From positions 124,001 through 188,000 of the forward strand of contig NZ_FZTC01000052.1 in the NCBI RefSeq assembly GCF_900200035.1: 64,000 nt of DNA, in the 5' to 3' direction. The DNA is from Klebsiella grimontii (GTDB lineage: Bacteria; Pseudomonadota; Gammaproteobacteria; Enterobacterales; Enterobacteriaceae). Under the pieces are notes generated by a model. It saw only the letters and a program-made list of their open reading frames with translations, was not told the origin of the DNA and made no database searches. Both the position numbers and the translations under genes were made by a program. Of this stretch, positions 10,349 to 19,260 are shown in pieces (position 1 is the first letter of the stretch; each line of letters begins with the position of its first letter).

Positions 10349-11292
10349 TGTTACGCTACGCGCTGCGGCGGGTCGCGCTGCTGATACCGATGATCTTCGC
10401 CGCTTCGGTGATTATTTTTTTGATGCTCCGCCTGGGCACCGGCGACCCGGCGCTCGACTATTTGCGCCTGTCGAACCTGCCGCCGACGCCGGAGATGGTA
10501 GCCTCGACCCGCGCGATGCTGGGGCTGGATCAACCGCTTATCATCCAGTACGGCAGCTGGCTGTGGCGGGCGCTGCAGCTGGATTTTGGCGTTTCGTTCG
10601 CCACCCAGCGTCCGGTGCTGGATGACATGCTGAGCTTTCTGCCCGCCACCCTGCAGCTAGCCGGTGCCGCGCTGGTGCTGATCCTCCTCACCTCCGTGCC
10701 GCTCGGCATCTGGGCGGCGCGCCACCGCGACCGCCTGCCGGATTTTATTGTGCGGATCATCGCCTTTCTCGGCGTGTCTATGCCCAACTTCTGGCTGGCT
10801 TTCCTGCTGGTAATGTTCTTTTCGGTTTATCTGCAATGGCTACCGGCGATGGGCTATGGCGGCTGGCGGCACATCATTCTGCCGGCGGTGTCGATTGCCT
10901 TTATGTCGCTGGCGATCAACGCCCGTCTGCTGCGCGCCAGCATGCTGGAAGTCGCCGGGCAGCGTCACGTAACCTGGGCCAGACTGCGCGGCCTGAACGC
11001 TAAGCAAACCGAGCGTCGCCATATTCTGCGCAACGCCTCGCTGCCGATGATTACCGCCGTGGGAATGCATATCGGCGAGCTGATTGGCGGCACGATGATT
11101 ATCGAGAATATCTTTGCCTGGCCCGGCGTGGGCCGCTACGCCGTCTCGGCGATTTTTAACCGCGACTACCCGGTCATTCAGTGTTTTACCCTGATGATGG
11201 TGATCGTTTTTGTGGTTTGTAACCTGATGGTTGATCTACTGAACGCCGCGCTGGACCCGCGCATTCGCCGCCATGAAGGAGCGCGCTCGTGA
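10348..11292 (+). CDS. nikB: NikB, nickel ABC transporter permease
   Basis: First integral membrane subunit of the NikABCDE importer, 314 residues, with six predicted helices of the OppB type. The N-terminal helix and [15 protein letters not shown] motif are typical of dipeptide/nickel permeases, and the EAA-like coupling loop ([20 protein letters not shown]) sits near residue 200. It overlaps nikA by 1 bp and nikC by 4 bp. Confidence 0.95.
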   Translation: MLRYALRRVALLIPMIFAASVIIFLMLRLGTGDPALDYLRLSNLPPTPEMVASTRAMLGLDQPLIIQYGSWLWRALQLDFGVSFATQRPVLDDMLSFLPATLQLAGAALVLILLTSVPLGIWAARHRDRLPDFIVRIIAFLGVSMPNFWLAFLLVMFFSVYLQWLPAMGYGGWRHIILPAVSIAFMSLAINARLLRASMLEVAGQRHVTWARLRGLNAKQTERRHILRNASLPMITAVGMHIGELIGGTMIIENIFAWPGVGRYAVSAIFNRDYPVIQCFTLMMVIVFVVCNLMVDLLNAALDPRIRRHEGARS

Positions 11293-12122
11293 ACTTTTTC
11301 TTCTCTTCACGCGGGTCAGTCCGCATATCTTTGCTCATCATCGCCCTGCTGGCGATCGTTGCCCTCACCAGCCAGTGGTGGTTGCCGTACGATCCGCAGG
11401 CCATCGATCTGCCTTCGCGCCTGCTGCCGCCCGGCGGCCAGCATTGGCTCGGCACCGATCATCTGGGGCGCGATATCTTCTCGCGCCTGCTGGCGGCGAC
11501 CCGCGTATCGCTTGGCTCGGTAATGGCCTGCCTACTGCTGGTGCTGGCGCTGGGGCTCATCGTCGGCGGCAGCGCCGGGCTTATCGGCGGCCGCGTCGAT
11601 CAGGCCACCATGCGCGTCGCGGATATGTTTATGACCTTCCCGACCTCAATCCTCTCTTTCTTTATGGTAGGGGTACTGGGAACCGGGCTGACCAACGTGA
11701 TTATCGCCATCGCCCTGTCGCACTGGGCGTGGTATGCGCGGATGGTGCGCAGCCTGACGATCTCCCTGCGCCAGCGCGAGTTTGTGCTCGCCGCGCGGCT
11801 TTCCGGCGCGGGCCATATTCGGGTATTTATCGACCATCTTGCCGGTGCGGTGCTCCCCTCGCTGCTGGTGCTGGCGACCCTGGATATCGGGCATATGATG
11901 CTGCACGTCGCCGGGATGTCGTTTCTCGGCCTCGGCGTCACCGCGCCCACCGCCGAATGGGGAGTGATGATTAATGACGCCCGCCAGTATATCTGGACCC
12001 AGCCGCTGCAAATGTTCTGGCCGGGGCTGGCGCTGTTTATCACCGTCATGGCCTTCAACATGGTGGGCGACGCGCTGCGCGATCGCCTGGATCCCCACCT
12101 GATCGCGGAGCACGCCCACTGA
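11289..12122 (+). CDS. nikC: NikC, nickel ABC transporter permease
   Basis: Second permease subunit (277 residues, OppC type): a long N-terminal helix, a periplasmic segment with [16 protein letters not shown], then five helices with an EAA-type loop around [18 protein letters not shown]. The start is GTG inside the overlap with the nikB stop (GTGA); the stop overlaps the nikD ATG by one base. Confidence 0.95.
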   Translation: MNFFFSSRGSVRISLLIIALLAIVALTSQWWLPYDPQAIDLPSRLLPPGGQHWLGTDHLGRDIFSRLLAATRVSLGSVMACLLLVLALGLIVGGSAGLIGGRVDQATMRVADMFMTFPTSILSFFMVGVLGTGLTNVIIAIALSHWAWYARMVRSLTISLRQREFVLAARLSGAGHIRVFIDHLAGAVLPSLLVLATLDIGHMMLHVAGMSFLGLGVTAPTAEWGVMINDARQYIWTQPLQMFWPGLALFITVMAFNMVGDALRDRLDPHLIAEHAH

Positions 12123-12882
12123 TGCCGCAACACATTGAACTGCAAAACATCGTCTTACAGGCTGAGCGTGCGCTGGTGCACGGCGTTTCATTGACGATCA
12201 AACGTGGGCGCGTGCTGGCGCTGGTTGGCGGCAGCGGCAGTGGCAAATCGCTGACCTGTGCCGCAGCGCTGGGCATTTTGCCTCCCGGCGTGCGGCAAAC
12301 AGCGGGAACCATTCTTGCCGACGGCAAGCCGGTTTCTCCCTGCGCGCTGCGCGGCAGCAAAATCGCCACCATTATGCAGAACCCGCGCAGCGCTTTTAAT
12401 CCGCTGCGGACAATGGCCGATCACGCGCGGGAAACCTGCCGGGCATTGGGTAAAGCAGCAGACGACGCCACGCTTATTGCAGCGCTGGAGGCCGTCGGAC
12501 TGGAGAACGCGCCGCGCGTGCTGAAGTTATACCCATTTGAGATGAGCGGCGGCATGCTGCAGCGGATGATGATTGCCATGGCGCTGCTGTGCGATGCGCC
12601 GTTTATCGTTGCCGACGAACCCACCACCGATCTCGACGCGGTGGCCCAGGCGCGCATTCTCGATCTGCTGGTAAATATTATGCAAAACCGCGGACCCGGG
12701 ATGCTGCTGGTGACGCATGATATGGGCGTCGTGGCGCGGCTGGCGGACGATGTGGCGGTGATGGATAACGGCTGCATTGTAGAACAGGGCGATGTTGACT
12801 CTCTGTTTCGCGCCCCGCAGCACAGCGTCACCCGCGGTCTGGTGGCGGCGCATCTCGCCCTCTATGGTCTGGAGCTGGCCTG

Positions 12883-12883
<1 letters not shown>
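12122..12883 (+). CDS. nikD: NikD, nickel ABC transporter ATPase
   Basis: First of two ATPase subunits (253 residues). The Walker A motif is GGSGSGKS, the ABC signature is MSGGMLQR, Walker B is FIVADEPTT and the switch His is in LLVTHDMG. It pairs with NikE on the cytoplasmic face of NikBC. It is translationally coupled on both sides by 1 bp overlaps. Confidence 0.95.
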
Positions 12884-14075
<1,192 letters not shown>

Positions 14076-14239
14076 ACTGTGCGCGGCGATAAACGGCTTT
14101 TTAACTCGCGAGCGGGCTAATGCGATCATGCTGGCTCGTTGGCCCATGCGCCTCGTAGCGGTTTTTCTCAACCATTAATAAACCATATGAATTATACGCT
14201 TGGTGAATTATCTCTCTTCGCTAATAATCACGCCTCATT
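14076..14239. other. Gap between nikR and the mgtE leader
   Basis: This 164 bp stretch has no convincing gene. It must contain the nik operon 3' end and the promoter for the riboswitch-mgtE transcript. The AT-rich part 14170-14235 is the likely promoter zone, but I see no clear -35/-10 pair. Confidence 0.4.
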
Positions 14240-14420
14240 TAACGATCTCGTTATGGCGAGGCTCCTGCATAAACATAAGTTACCGCCCTGTTGGTATCGA
14301 GAGAGACCACTCAGGGAAATACAGGCTTCCATCGAATCAAGGTGTTGCCAAGGTAACTTCTGACGGCGTTCATGCCGGACAGATACGTTGTGCAGTGCTA
14401 AAACCAGGACGTAGGGATCT
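14240..14420 (+). ncRNA. M-box-like (ykoK) magnesium riboswitch leader
   Basis: The leader contains the conserved blocks of the M-box aptamer in the right order: GAGGCTCCTGCATAAACA (14258-14275), TACCGCCC (14281-14288), the ATCGAGAGAGACCAC segment (14296-14310), and an AAGGTGTTGCCAAGGTAAC block (14339-14357). M-box RNAs bind Mg2+ and switch off Mg2+ transporter genes; the next gene is an MgtE. The 5' and 3' limits are approximate. Small ORFs crossing this region are rejected as coding. Confidence 0.85.
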
Positions 14421-14446
14421 GCCTGTGCTCATCCTGTCTTGTTCGC

Positions 14447-14470
14447 CCCTATGAGTGATTTTTTATAGGG
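14447..14470 (+). promoter_or_regulatory. Hairpin that would mask the mgtE ribosome binding site
   Basis: CCCTAT (14447-14452) can pair with ATAGGG (14465-14470) across a 12-base U-rich loop. The 3' arm contains the AGGG Shine-Dalgarno of mgtE, whose ATG is at 14480. This could be the riboswitch expression platform acting on translation. A 5-codon ORF (ATG at 14451, TAG at 14466) coincides with the hairpin; whether it is translated is unknown. Confidence 0.45.
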
Positions 14471-14479
14471 AATTAAACC

Positions 14480-15493
14480 ATGTCTTCCATTCAACTGTGC
14501 GCCGCACGCCACGCCACCTCAGCTTTCGACGGCGACGCGATCGCCCAGTACATGCGTACCGATTTCATCACCCTGCCGGAACATCTCAGCGTGCATGAAG
14601 CCCGTGAGCTGTTCGTTTCTCAGCTGGCCAGCGATGAGATCCCCGGCCAGGTTTTTGTCGTCGCCGGAAAAAAACTGCGCGGCAGTTTATCGATAAAAAA
14701 GCTGCTGCAGGAGAGCGATACCGCGCAATCCATTCGTTATTTAATGGATAGCTGCCTGTTTCGCGTCAGGCCCGACGATCCGCGCCCGCAGGTAGTCGCC
14801 GAACTCGGCGAGCGCGGGCTCGATCTGGTGCCGGTAGTCGAAAAGGGCGAGCTGGTCGGCTGCCTGATGGAAAAAGAGATTGCGCATCTGCTGGAAGATG
14901 ACGTAACCGAGGATGCTCAGCGCCAGGGGGCGACGCTGCCGCTGGAAAAGCCCTATCTGGAAACCAGCCCGTGGGCGCTATGGAAAAAACGTTCGGTATG
15001 GCTGCTGCTGCTCTTTGTCGCCGAAGCCTACACCAGCAGCGTGTTACAGCATTTTGAAGAGGCGCTGGAATCGGCTATCGCGCTGGCCTTTTTCATTCCA
15101 CTGCTGATTGGTACCGGCGGTAACAGCGGAACGCAGATAACCTCTACGCTTGTGCGTTCGATGGCGCTCGGGGAAGTGCGGCTGCGCGATATGGGACGCG
15201 TGATCCGTAAAGAAGTTTCAACCTCGCTGCTGATCGCCATTACGCTCGGCCTGGCGGGCTGCCTTCGCGCCTGGATGATGGGTATCGGCATGGAGATCAC
15301 CCTGATTGTCAGCCTGACGCTGGTATGCATCACTCTGTGGAGCGCGGTGGTGTCGTCGGTGATCCCCCTGACGCTTAAGCGCCTCGGCATCGACCCGGCT
15401 GTGGTCTCAGCGCCTTTTATCGCCACCCTCATCGACGGTACCGGGTTAATTATCTATTTTAAAATCGCCCAGTATTTTCTCGGGCTGAACTGA
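14480..15493 (+). CDS. mgtE: MgtE-family magnesium transporter, short form
   Basis: A 337-residue Mg2+ channel or transporter. Residues about 20-150 form a CBS-domain pair that in the family senses cytoplasmic Mg2+. A connecting helix leads to a five-helix MgtE domain starting near residue 175, with the pore motif FFIPLLIGTGGNSGTQ around residues 210-225. Typical MgtE proteins have about 450 residues and an extra N-terminal superhelical domain; that domain is absent here. The M-box-like leader upstream indicates control by Mg2+. Confidence 0.93.
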   Translation: MSSIQLCAARHATSAFDGDAIAQYMRTDFITLPEHLSVHEARELFVSQLASDEIPGQVFVVAGKKLRGSLSIKKLLQESDTAQSIRYLMDSCLFRVRPDDPRPQVVAELGERGLDLVPVVEKGELVGCLMEKEIAHLLEDDVTEDAQRQGATLPLEKPYLETSPWALWKKRSVWLLLLFVAEAYTSSVLQHFEEALESAIALAFFIPLLIGTGGNSGTQITSTLVRSMALGEVRLRDMGRVIRKEVSTSLLIAITLGLAGCLRAWMMGIGMEITLIVSLTLVCITLWSAVVSSVIPLTLKRLGIDPAVVSAPFIATLIDGTGLIIYFKIAQYFLGLN

Positions 15494-15791
15494 TTATTTT
15501 GCCCGGCGGTGAAGACTCGCCGGGCCGTTTTATTCCCGCGCGAATATCCGCAATCGCATTGAGTAATCTCAGTAATTCTGGAGCAAGCCGGTAAAAAGCG
15601 TGCCCTTTCTCCGTTAGAGTAACTTTTCTGATATTCCTGCCGCGCGTAATCAGGTTAAAACCCAGTTCATTTTCAAGCGCACATACGCTGGTTGTTATCA
15701 ACGAAGGCACAATACCCAACCGCTGCGATGCAATATGAATACTCCCATCCCGAACCATCAGCATGAATATCTCCACCTGTGATTTATTCAT
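15459..15791 (-). CDS. Stand-alone LysR-type DNA-binding domain protein
   Basis: A 110-residue product whose residues 1-65 are a LysR-type winged helix-turn-helix (SQVEIFMLMVRDGSIHIASQ, then LTEKGHAFYRLAPELLR at the wing and linker helix). The effector-binding domain of about 200 residues is missing. I chose the ATG at 15791 because a strong AGGAGG lies 10 bases upstream. The last 20-25 codons read across the mgtE terminator and into the mgtE 3' end, so the tail may be a by-product of truncation. It is divergent from the 16125-20424 operon with a 333 bp gap. It may be a decayed LysR gene or a working short DNA-binding protein. Confidence 0.65.
   Translation of the reverse strand: MNKSQVEIFMLMVRDGSIHIASQRLGIVPSLITTSVCALENELGFNLITRGRNIRKVTLTEKGHAFYRLAPELLRLLNAIADIRAGIKRPGESSPPGKIISSARENTGRF
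15501..15531 (+). terminator. Rho-independent terminator after mgtE
   Basis: GCCCGGCG (15501-15508) and CGCCGGGC (15518-15525) form a perfect 8 bp GC-rich stem, followed by CGTTTTAT. It starts 8 bp after the mgtE stop. It lies inside the 3' coding part of the small convergent LysR-type gene. Confidence 0.85.
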
Positions 15792-15977
15792 TGCCAAAAT
15801 TCCTCCTGATCAAACCTTTGGTTTACGTTTTAAGTTGTCCGGCACGCAATGTCAATCGGTACAAACGGTCCCTCCGCCATACAAATAAAATAAAGTGTGA
15901 AGCTGACCGAACGTGCATTTAATTATGCATTTCAGCCATTTCATTATTAAATACACGACCTCGAGGCGGTGTCCGAG

Positions 15978-15992
15978 GATGTGAAGGACATC
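15978..15992. promoter_or_regulatory. Candidate upstream activator site (inverted repeat)
   Basis: GATGT-GAAGG-ACATC is a perfect 5 bp inverted repeat. It sits about 82 bp upstream of the sigma-54 promoter, within the usual range for enhancer-binding proteins. The larger context (GGTGTCC ... GGACATCACC) extends the symmetry. Assignment to the activator at 20565-22448 is inferred. Confidence 0.4.
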
Positions 15993-16073
15993 ACCAAAAG
16001 CCAGCGAAGCAAAAAAACAAAATAAGCATATTTATCAGGTAATTATGAAAAAAATCCCGCCTGAATTAATTTA

Positions 16074-16089
16074 TGGCACACGCCATGCA
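16074..16089 (+). promoter_or_regulatory. Sigma-54 promoter of the accessory operon
   Basis: TGGCAC-ACGCC-ATGCA matches the sigma-54 consensus TGGCAC-N5-TTGCA at every position but one, with the invariant GG (16075-16076) and GC (16087-16088) correctly spaced. Transcription would begin near 16100, about 25 bp before the first gene. A sigma-54 activator gene is encoded at the end of the same cluster, which supports the assignment. Confidence 0.85.
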
Positions 16090-16124
16090 ATTACCTCCAC
16101 GTAATCAACACTGGAGATAGTTAA

Positions 16125-17078
16125 ATGACGTACAAAATTTTACTCCCGCAGGAAATTATGGCGGAAGGAAGAGAATATCTGGAAAGCCGCGGTTATCAAC
16201 TGATTAACGGCTCAGGGATGGAAGAAGAAGATATCATTCGCGACATCGGAGATTGCGACGGTATTATCGTACGCCTTTCAAAAATGTCCGATCGCGTATT
16301 TGAGGCGGCTAAAAATCTGAAAGTCGTTGCACGACACGGTGCCGGTTACGATACGGTCGATCTGGAGTCAGCGAAACGTCACGGCGTAGTCGTATTAAAT
16401 GCGCCAATTGCTAATAGCATGTCCGTTGCCGAACTGGCCATATTTTATATGCTGCACTGCTCGCGTAATTTCAAGCTGGTACAGGAAAAGATGCTTGAAG
16501 ATTATTACTGGGCAAAATTGCGCACGCCAAAAGTGGAACTGGATGGTAAAACGCTGGGCCTGATTGGCGTGGGAAATATCGGTTCACGCGTGGCAATCAA
16601 AGCGCTGCATGGCTTTAATATGAAAGTTATCGCCTACGATCCGTATAAAACCCAGCAGCAGATCCCCGAAGGCGTAGAGCTTACCGACGATTTTGACCGT
16701 ATTTTCACAGAGAGCGACTTCGTTTCTCTGCACTGCCCGACGACCGCGGAAACCACCGATTTTGTTGGTGAGAAACAGTTTTCCATGATGAAACCCAGCG
16801 CCTACTTCATTAATACCGCACGCGGAAAGCTGGTTGATGAAAAAGCGCTGTATCACGCCTTGAGCACCCACGCTATCGCCGGAGCGGGCGTGGACGTCTT
16901 AAAGAAAGAGCCGTTTGATGCCAACGATCCGATTTTCTCGCTAAGCAATATCGTGATTGCCCCGCACATTGGCGCCGCCACTATCGAAGCGACCGACAGA
17001 GCCTCGCTCCATTCCGCAATTGGCATTGATGAAGTCTTATCCGGTAAGAAACCGTCCTGGCCGGTCCCGGGTTTTTAA
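16125..17078 (+). CDS. D-2-hydroxyacid dehydrogenase (NAD-dependent, SerA/LdhA-like)
   Basis: A 317-residue cytoplasmic D-isomer-specific 2-hydroxyacid dehydrogenase, expected to interconvert a D-2-hydroxyacid and its 2-oxo acid. The NAD motif is GVGNIGSR (about residue 150). The catalytic Arg is in INTARGKLVDE, the Glu in KKEPFDAND and the His in IAPHIGAAT. It lacks the C-terminal ACT domain of E. coli SerA, so a catabolic role is more likely than serine synthesis. It has a clear GGAG ribosome binding site and is first in an operon with an aldolase-like gene, a transporter and a hydrolase. The exact substrate is unknown. Confidence 0.88.
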   Translation: MTYKILLPQEIMAEGREYLESRGYQLINGSGMEEEDIIRDIGDCDGIIVRLSKMSDRVFEAAKNLKVVARHGAGYDTVDLESAKRHGVVVLNAPIANSMSVAELAIFYMLHCSRNFKLVQEKMLEDYYWAKLRTPKVELDGKTLGLIGVGNIGSRVAIKALHGFNMKVIAYDPYKTQQQIPEGVELTDDFDRIFTESDFVSLHCPTTAETTDFVGEKQFSMMKPSAYFINTARGKLVDEKALYHALSTHAIAGAGVDVLKKEPFDANDPIFSLSNIVIAPHIGAATIEATDRASLHSAIGIDEVLSGKKPSWPVPGF

Positions 17079-17088
17079 GGAGAAAAAC

Positions 17089-17787
17089 ATGACTATTGGT
17101 AACCGTATTTTTTTAAAACGTCCGGCCTGCAGCGTCGATCTTCTTAAAGAATTTGAACAGCTCCCGGCGGCGAATATTGCTGACACCATGAATCGTATTG
17201 CCGTACTGGGTAACGGGATTAAACGTATTTCTTCGCCGAAAAAACCGATTATGGCGGGCTTCGCCATCACCGTAAAAGTTCGCGCGGGCGATAACCTGAT
17301 GCTGCACGCCGCGCTGGATATGGCGGGTGAGAACGATGTGATTGTGGTCTCCAACGAAGGCGACCGTTCGCGAGCGCTGATGGGCGAGATCATGGTGGCC
17401 TACGCCCACTGCATGAAGAAAGTCGCCGGTATCGTGCTGGACGGGCCAATCCGTGACATCGATGCGCTGTCGGTTCTCGATTTTCCGCTGTTCGCCACCG
17501 GCTCCAACCCCGCAGGCCCGTTTAAACAAGGTCCGGGCGAGGTGAACACGCCGATCGCCGTTGGCGGCGTCGCGGTTTGTCCGGGCGACCTGATCGTCGG
17601 CGATGCGGATGGCGTGATTGTTATCCCCCTCGGTGACGCAGAAGCCGTACTAAATAAAGCCAAAGATTATGCAAAATTCGATGCCAGCAAAGTAGAGGCC
17701 GCGAAAAACGGCACCGCGAATCGCCTTTGGGTCAAAAAATCACTGGATGAGACAGGCGTTGAGTTTATCGACGACATGTATCGTTAA
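17089..17787 (+). CDS. RraA-family protein (HMG/CHA aldolase or oxaloacetate decarboxylase-like)
   Basis: A 232-residue member of the RraA / 4-hydroxy-4-methyl-2-oxoglutarate aldolase family. The conserved core is GIVLDGPIRDIDAL (catalytic Arg-Asp), and VGDADGVIVIP is the second signature. Family enzymes cleave 4-hydroxy-2-oxo acids or decarboxylate oxaloacetate; RNase E-inhibitor RraA is a shorter relative. Placement directly after a 2-hydroxyacid dehydrogenase favours an enzyme acting on the 2-oxo acid product. I chose the ATG at 17089 (AAGGAG 7 bases upstream) over an upstream in-frame ATG inside the previous gene. Confidence 0.85.
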   Translation: MTIGNRIFLKRPACSVDLLKEFEQLPAANIADTMNRIAVLGNGIKRISSPKKPIMAGFAITVKVRAGDNLMLHAALDMAGENDVIVVSNEGDRSRALMGEIMVAYAHCMKKVAGIVLDGPIRDIDALSVLDFPLFATGSNPAGPFKQGPGEVNTPIAVGGVAVCPGDLIVGDADGVIVIPLGDAEAVLNKAKDYAKFDASKVEAAKNGTANRLWVKKSLDETGVEFIDDMYR

Positions 17788-17853
17788 TTTGATTAAATAA
17801 TATCAGGCCGCGGTGCCCTGACGGGCCGTGGCTTTAAAGCAAAGGTAATAAAA

Positions 17854-19248
17854 ATGCTTTATTTAAAACTCTTGCCCATTATCTTTTTTCCCGTTTTATT
17901 TTGGATAATACCGCACCCGGAAGGCGTCGCCGCACCGACCTGGCACATGGTTGGCATCTATCTGGCGATGCTGTGCGGACTGGTTTTACGTCCGTTTACC
18001 GATGCGGTCATTATGCTGATTATTCTCGGGTTTGCCTCTCTGGTTCTCGACCCTGCTCCTCTGTTTGCGGGTTTTGGTAGCCCGATGGTCTGGTTTATCA
18101 TCAGCGCCTTTATTATTTGCAAAGCGTTTGTCATTACCGGTCTGGGTAAACGTATCGCCTATCTGTTGCTAAAACGCTACGGTAAAAATACCCTCACCCT
18201 GGGTTATCTGATGATGGTGACGGATACCGTACTGGCCCCGGCAACGGGTTCAAATATGTCCCGTTCCGGAGGCATTACCTATCCCATCTTCAGGAATATC
18301 GCCGAAGCGCTGGGCTCGAAGCCCGACGACGGTAGCCGGAAAATCGGCGCCTATCTGACCATCCTGATGTACGTCGTCTCAATGGGAACCTCCAGCCTGT
18401 TTCTGACGGGGATGGCGACCAACTCAATTACCGTCTCGCTGGCCAACGAGATCATGAAAGTGAATCTCGAATGGATGACCTGGTTTAAAGCCGCCGTGGT
18501 GCCCGCCGGACTGGTGCTGCTGCTCGCGCCGTGGATACTGTATAAAATCTACGCGCCAGAACTGAAAGTTATCGATAACGTCAATGAAATTGCCGAGAAG
18601 GGTCTGCGTGAGCTCGGTCCGGTAAAACGAGAAGAGAAGCTGCTGATCGTATTCTTTATTCTGGGCGTACTCGGCTGGATGACGGGTTCCATCACCGGTA
18701 TCGCCTTTATTCCCGTCGGCCTGGCTTTCCTCGCCTGCCTGCTGCTTTTCGGCGTTCTGAGCTGGAATGACGTGGTGAGCGAAAAATCGGCCTGGCAGAC
18801 CTTCGTCTGGTACGGCGCGTTTTATGGGTGCGCGGTTGCGCTATCAAAAGGCGGGTTCTATGTCTTCCTGGTCGACGTCATCAAAAACTATCTCGACCTG
18901 TCACACCTGAATGAAATCAGCGCGATTGCCGTGCTGGTCTTTATCAGCCTTGCCGTCCGCTATTTCTTTGTCTCTAATAGCGCGTTCGTCGTCTCATTCT
19001 ACCCGGTACTTTTTACCCTGGGAATGACGACTCAGGCGCATCCTATGTACGTGGCGCTATCTCTGGCCTTCTCCGCAGGCTATGGCGCATTGCTTACGCA
19101 TTATGGCAATGGCGCCGGCGTATTTACGTTCTCCAGCGGCTACGTCCCACAAAAAACGTTCTGGATGCTGGGCACCATCATGGTGGTGGTCAACGTATTA
19201 ATCTTTTTCCTGATCGGCATACCCTACTGGAAGTTTATTGGCATTTAA
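17854..19248 (+). CDS. DASS-family anion:sodium symporter
   Basis: A 464-residue, highly hydrophobic membrane protein of the divalent anion:Na+ symporter family (CitT, YbhI and SdcS relatives), with about 12 segments and reentrant loops. The Ser-Asn-Thr-like motif in LAPATGSNMSRSGG and the second half FFVSNSAFVVSFYPV correspond to the two substrate/sodium loops. Such carriers import di- or tricarboxylates and related organic acids. In this operon it probably takes up the pathway substrate. The ATG follows AAAGGTAATAAA. Confidence 0.85.
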   Translation: MLYLKLLPIIFFPVLFWIIPHPEGVAAPTWHMVGIYLAMLCGLVLRPFTDAVIMLIILGFASLVLDPAPLFAGFGSPMVWFIISAFIICKAFVITGLGKRIAYLLLKRYGKNTLTLGYLMMVTDTVLAPATGSNMSRSGGITYPIFRNIAEALGSKPDDGSRKIGAYLTILMYVVSMGTSSLFLTGMATNSITVSLANEIMKVNLEWMTWFKAAVVPAGLVLLLAPWILYKIYAPELKVIDNVNEIAEKGLRELGPVKREEKLLIVFFILGVLGWMTGSITGIAFIPVGLAFLACLLLFGVLSWNDVVSEKSAWQTFVWYGAFYGCAVALSKGGFYVFLVDVIKNYLDLSHLNEISAIAVLVFISLAVRYFFVSNSAFVVSFYPVLFTLGMTTQAHPMYVALSLAFSAGYGALLTHYGNGAGVFTFSSGYVPQKTFWMLGTIMVVVNVLIFFLIGIPYWKFIGI

Positions 19249-19260
19249 CAGGAGCATAAA

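Larger units (their letters stand above)
15792..16124. other. Divergent regulatory region of the accessory catabolic operon
   Basis: This 333 bp AT-rich region separates the small LysR-type gene from the dehydrogenase gene. It holds an imperfect palindrome with perfect outer arms TGCAT/ATGCA (15914-15929), a second inverted repeat (15978-15992) and a sigma-54 promoter match (16074-16089). No gene is seen in it. Confidence 0.7.

Noticed and set aside
14139-14454. Two small plus-strand open frames between nikR and mgtE
   Set aside because: They run straight through the conserved M-box-like leader, so the sequence conservation is explained by RNA structure.
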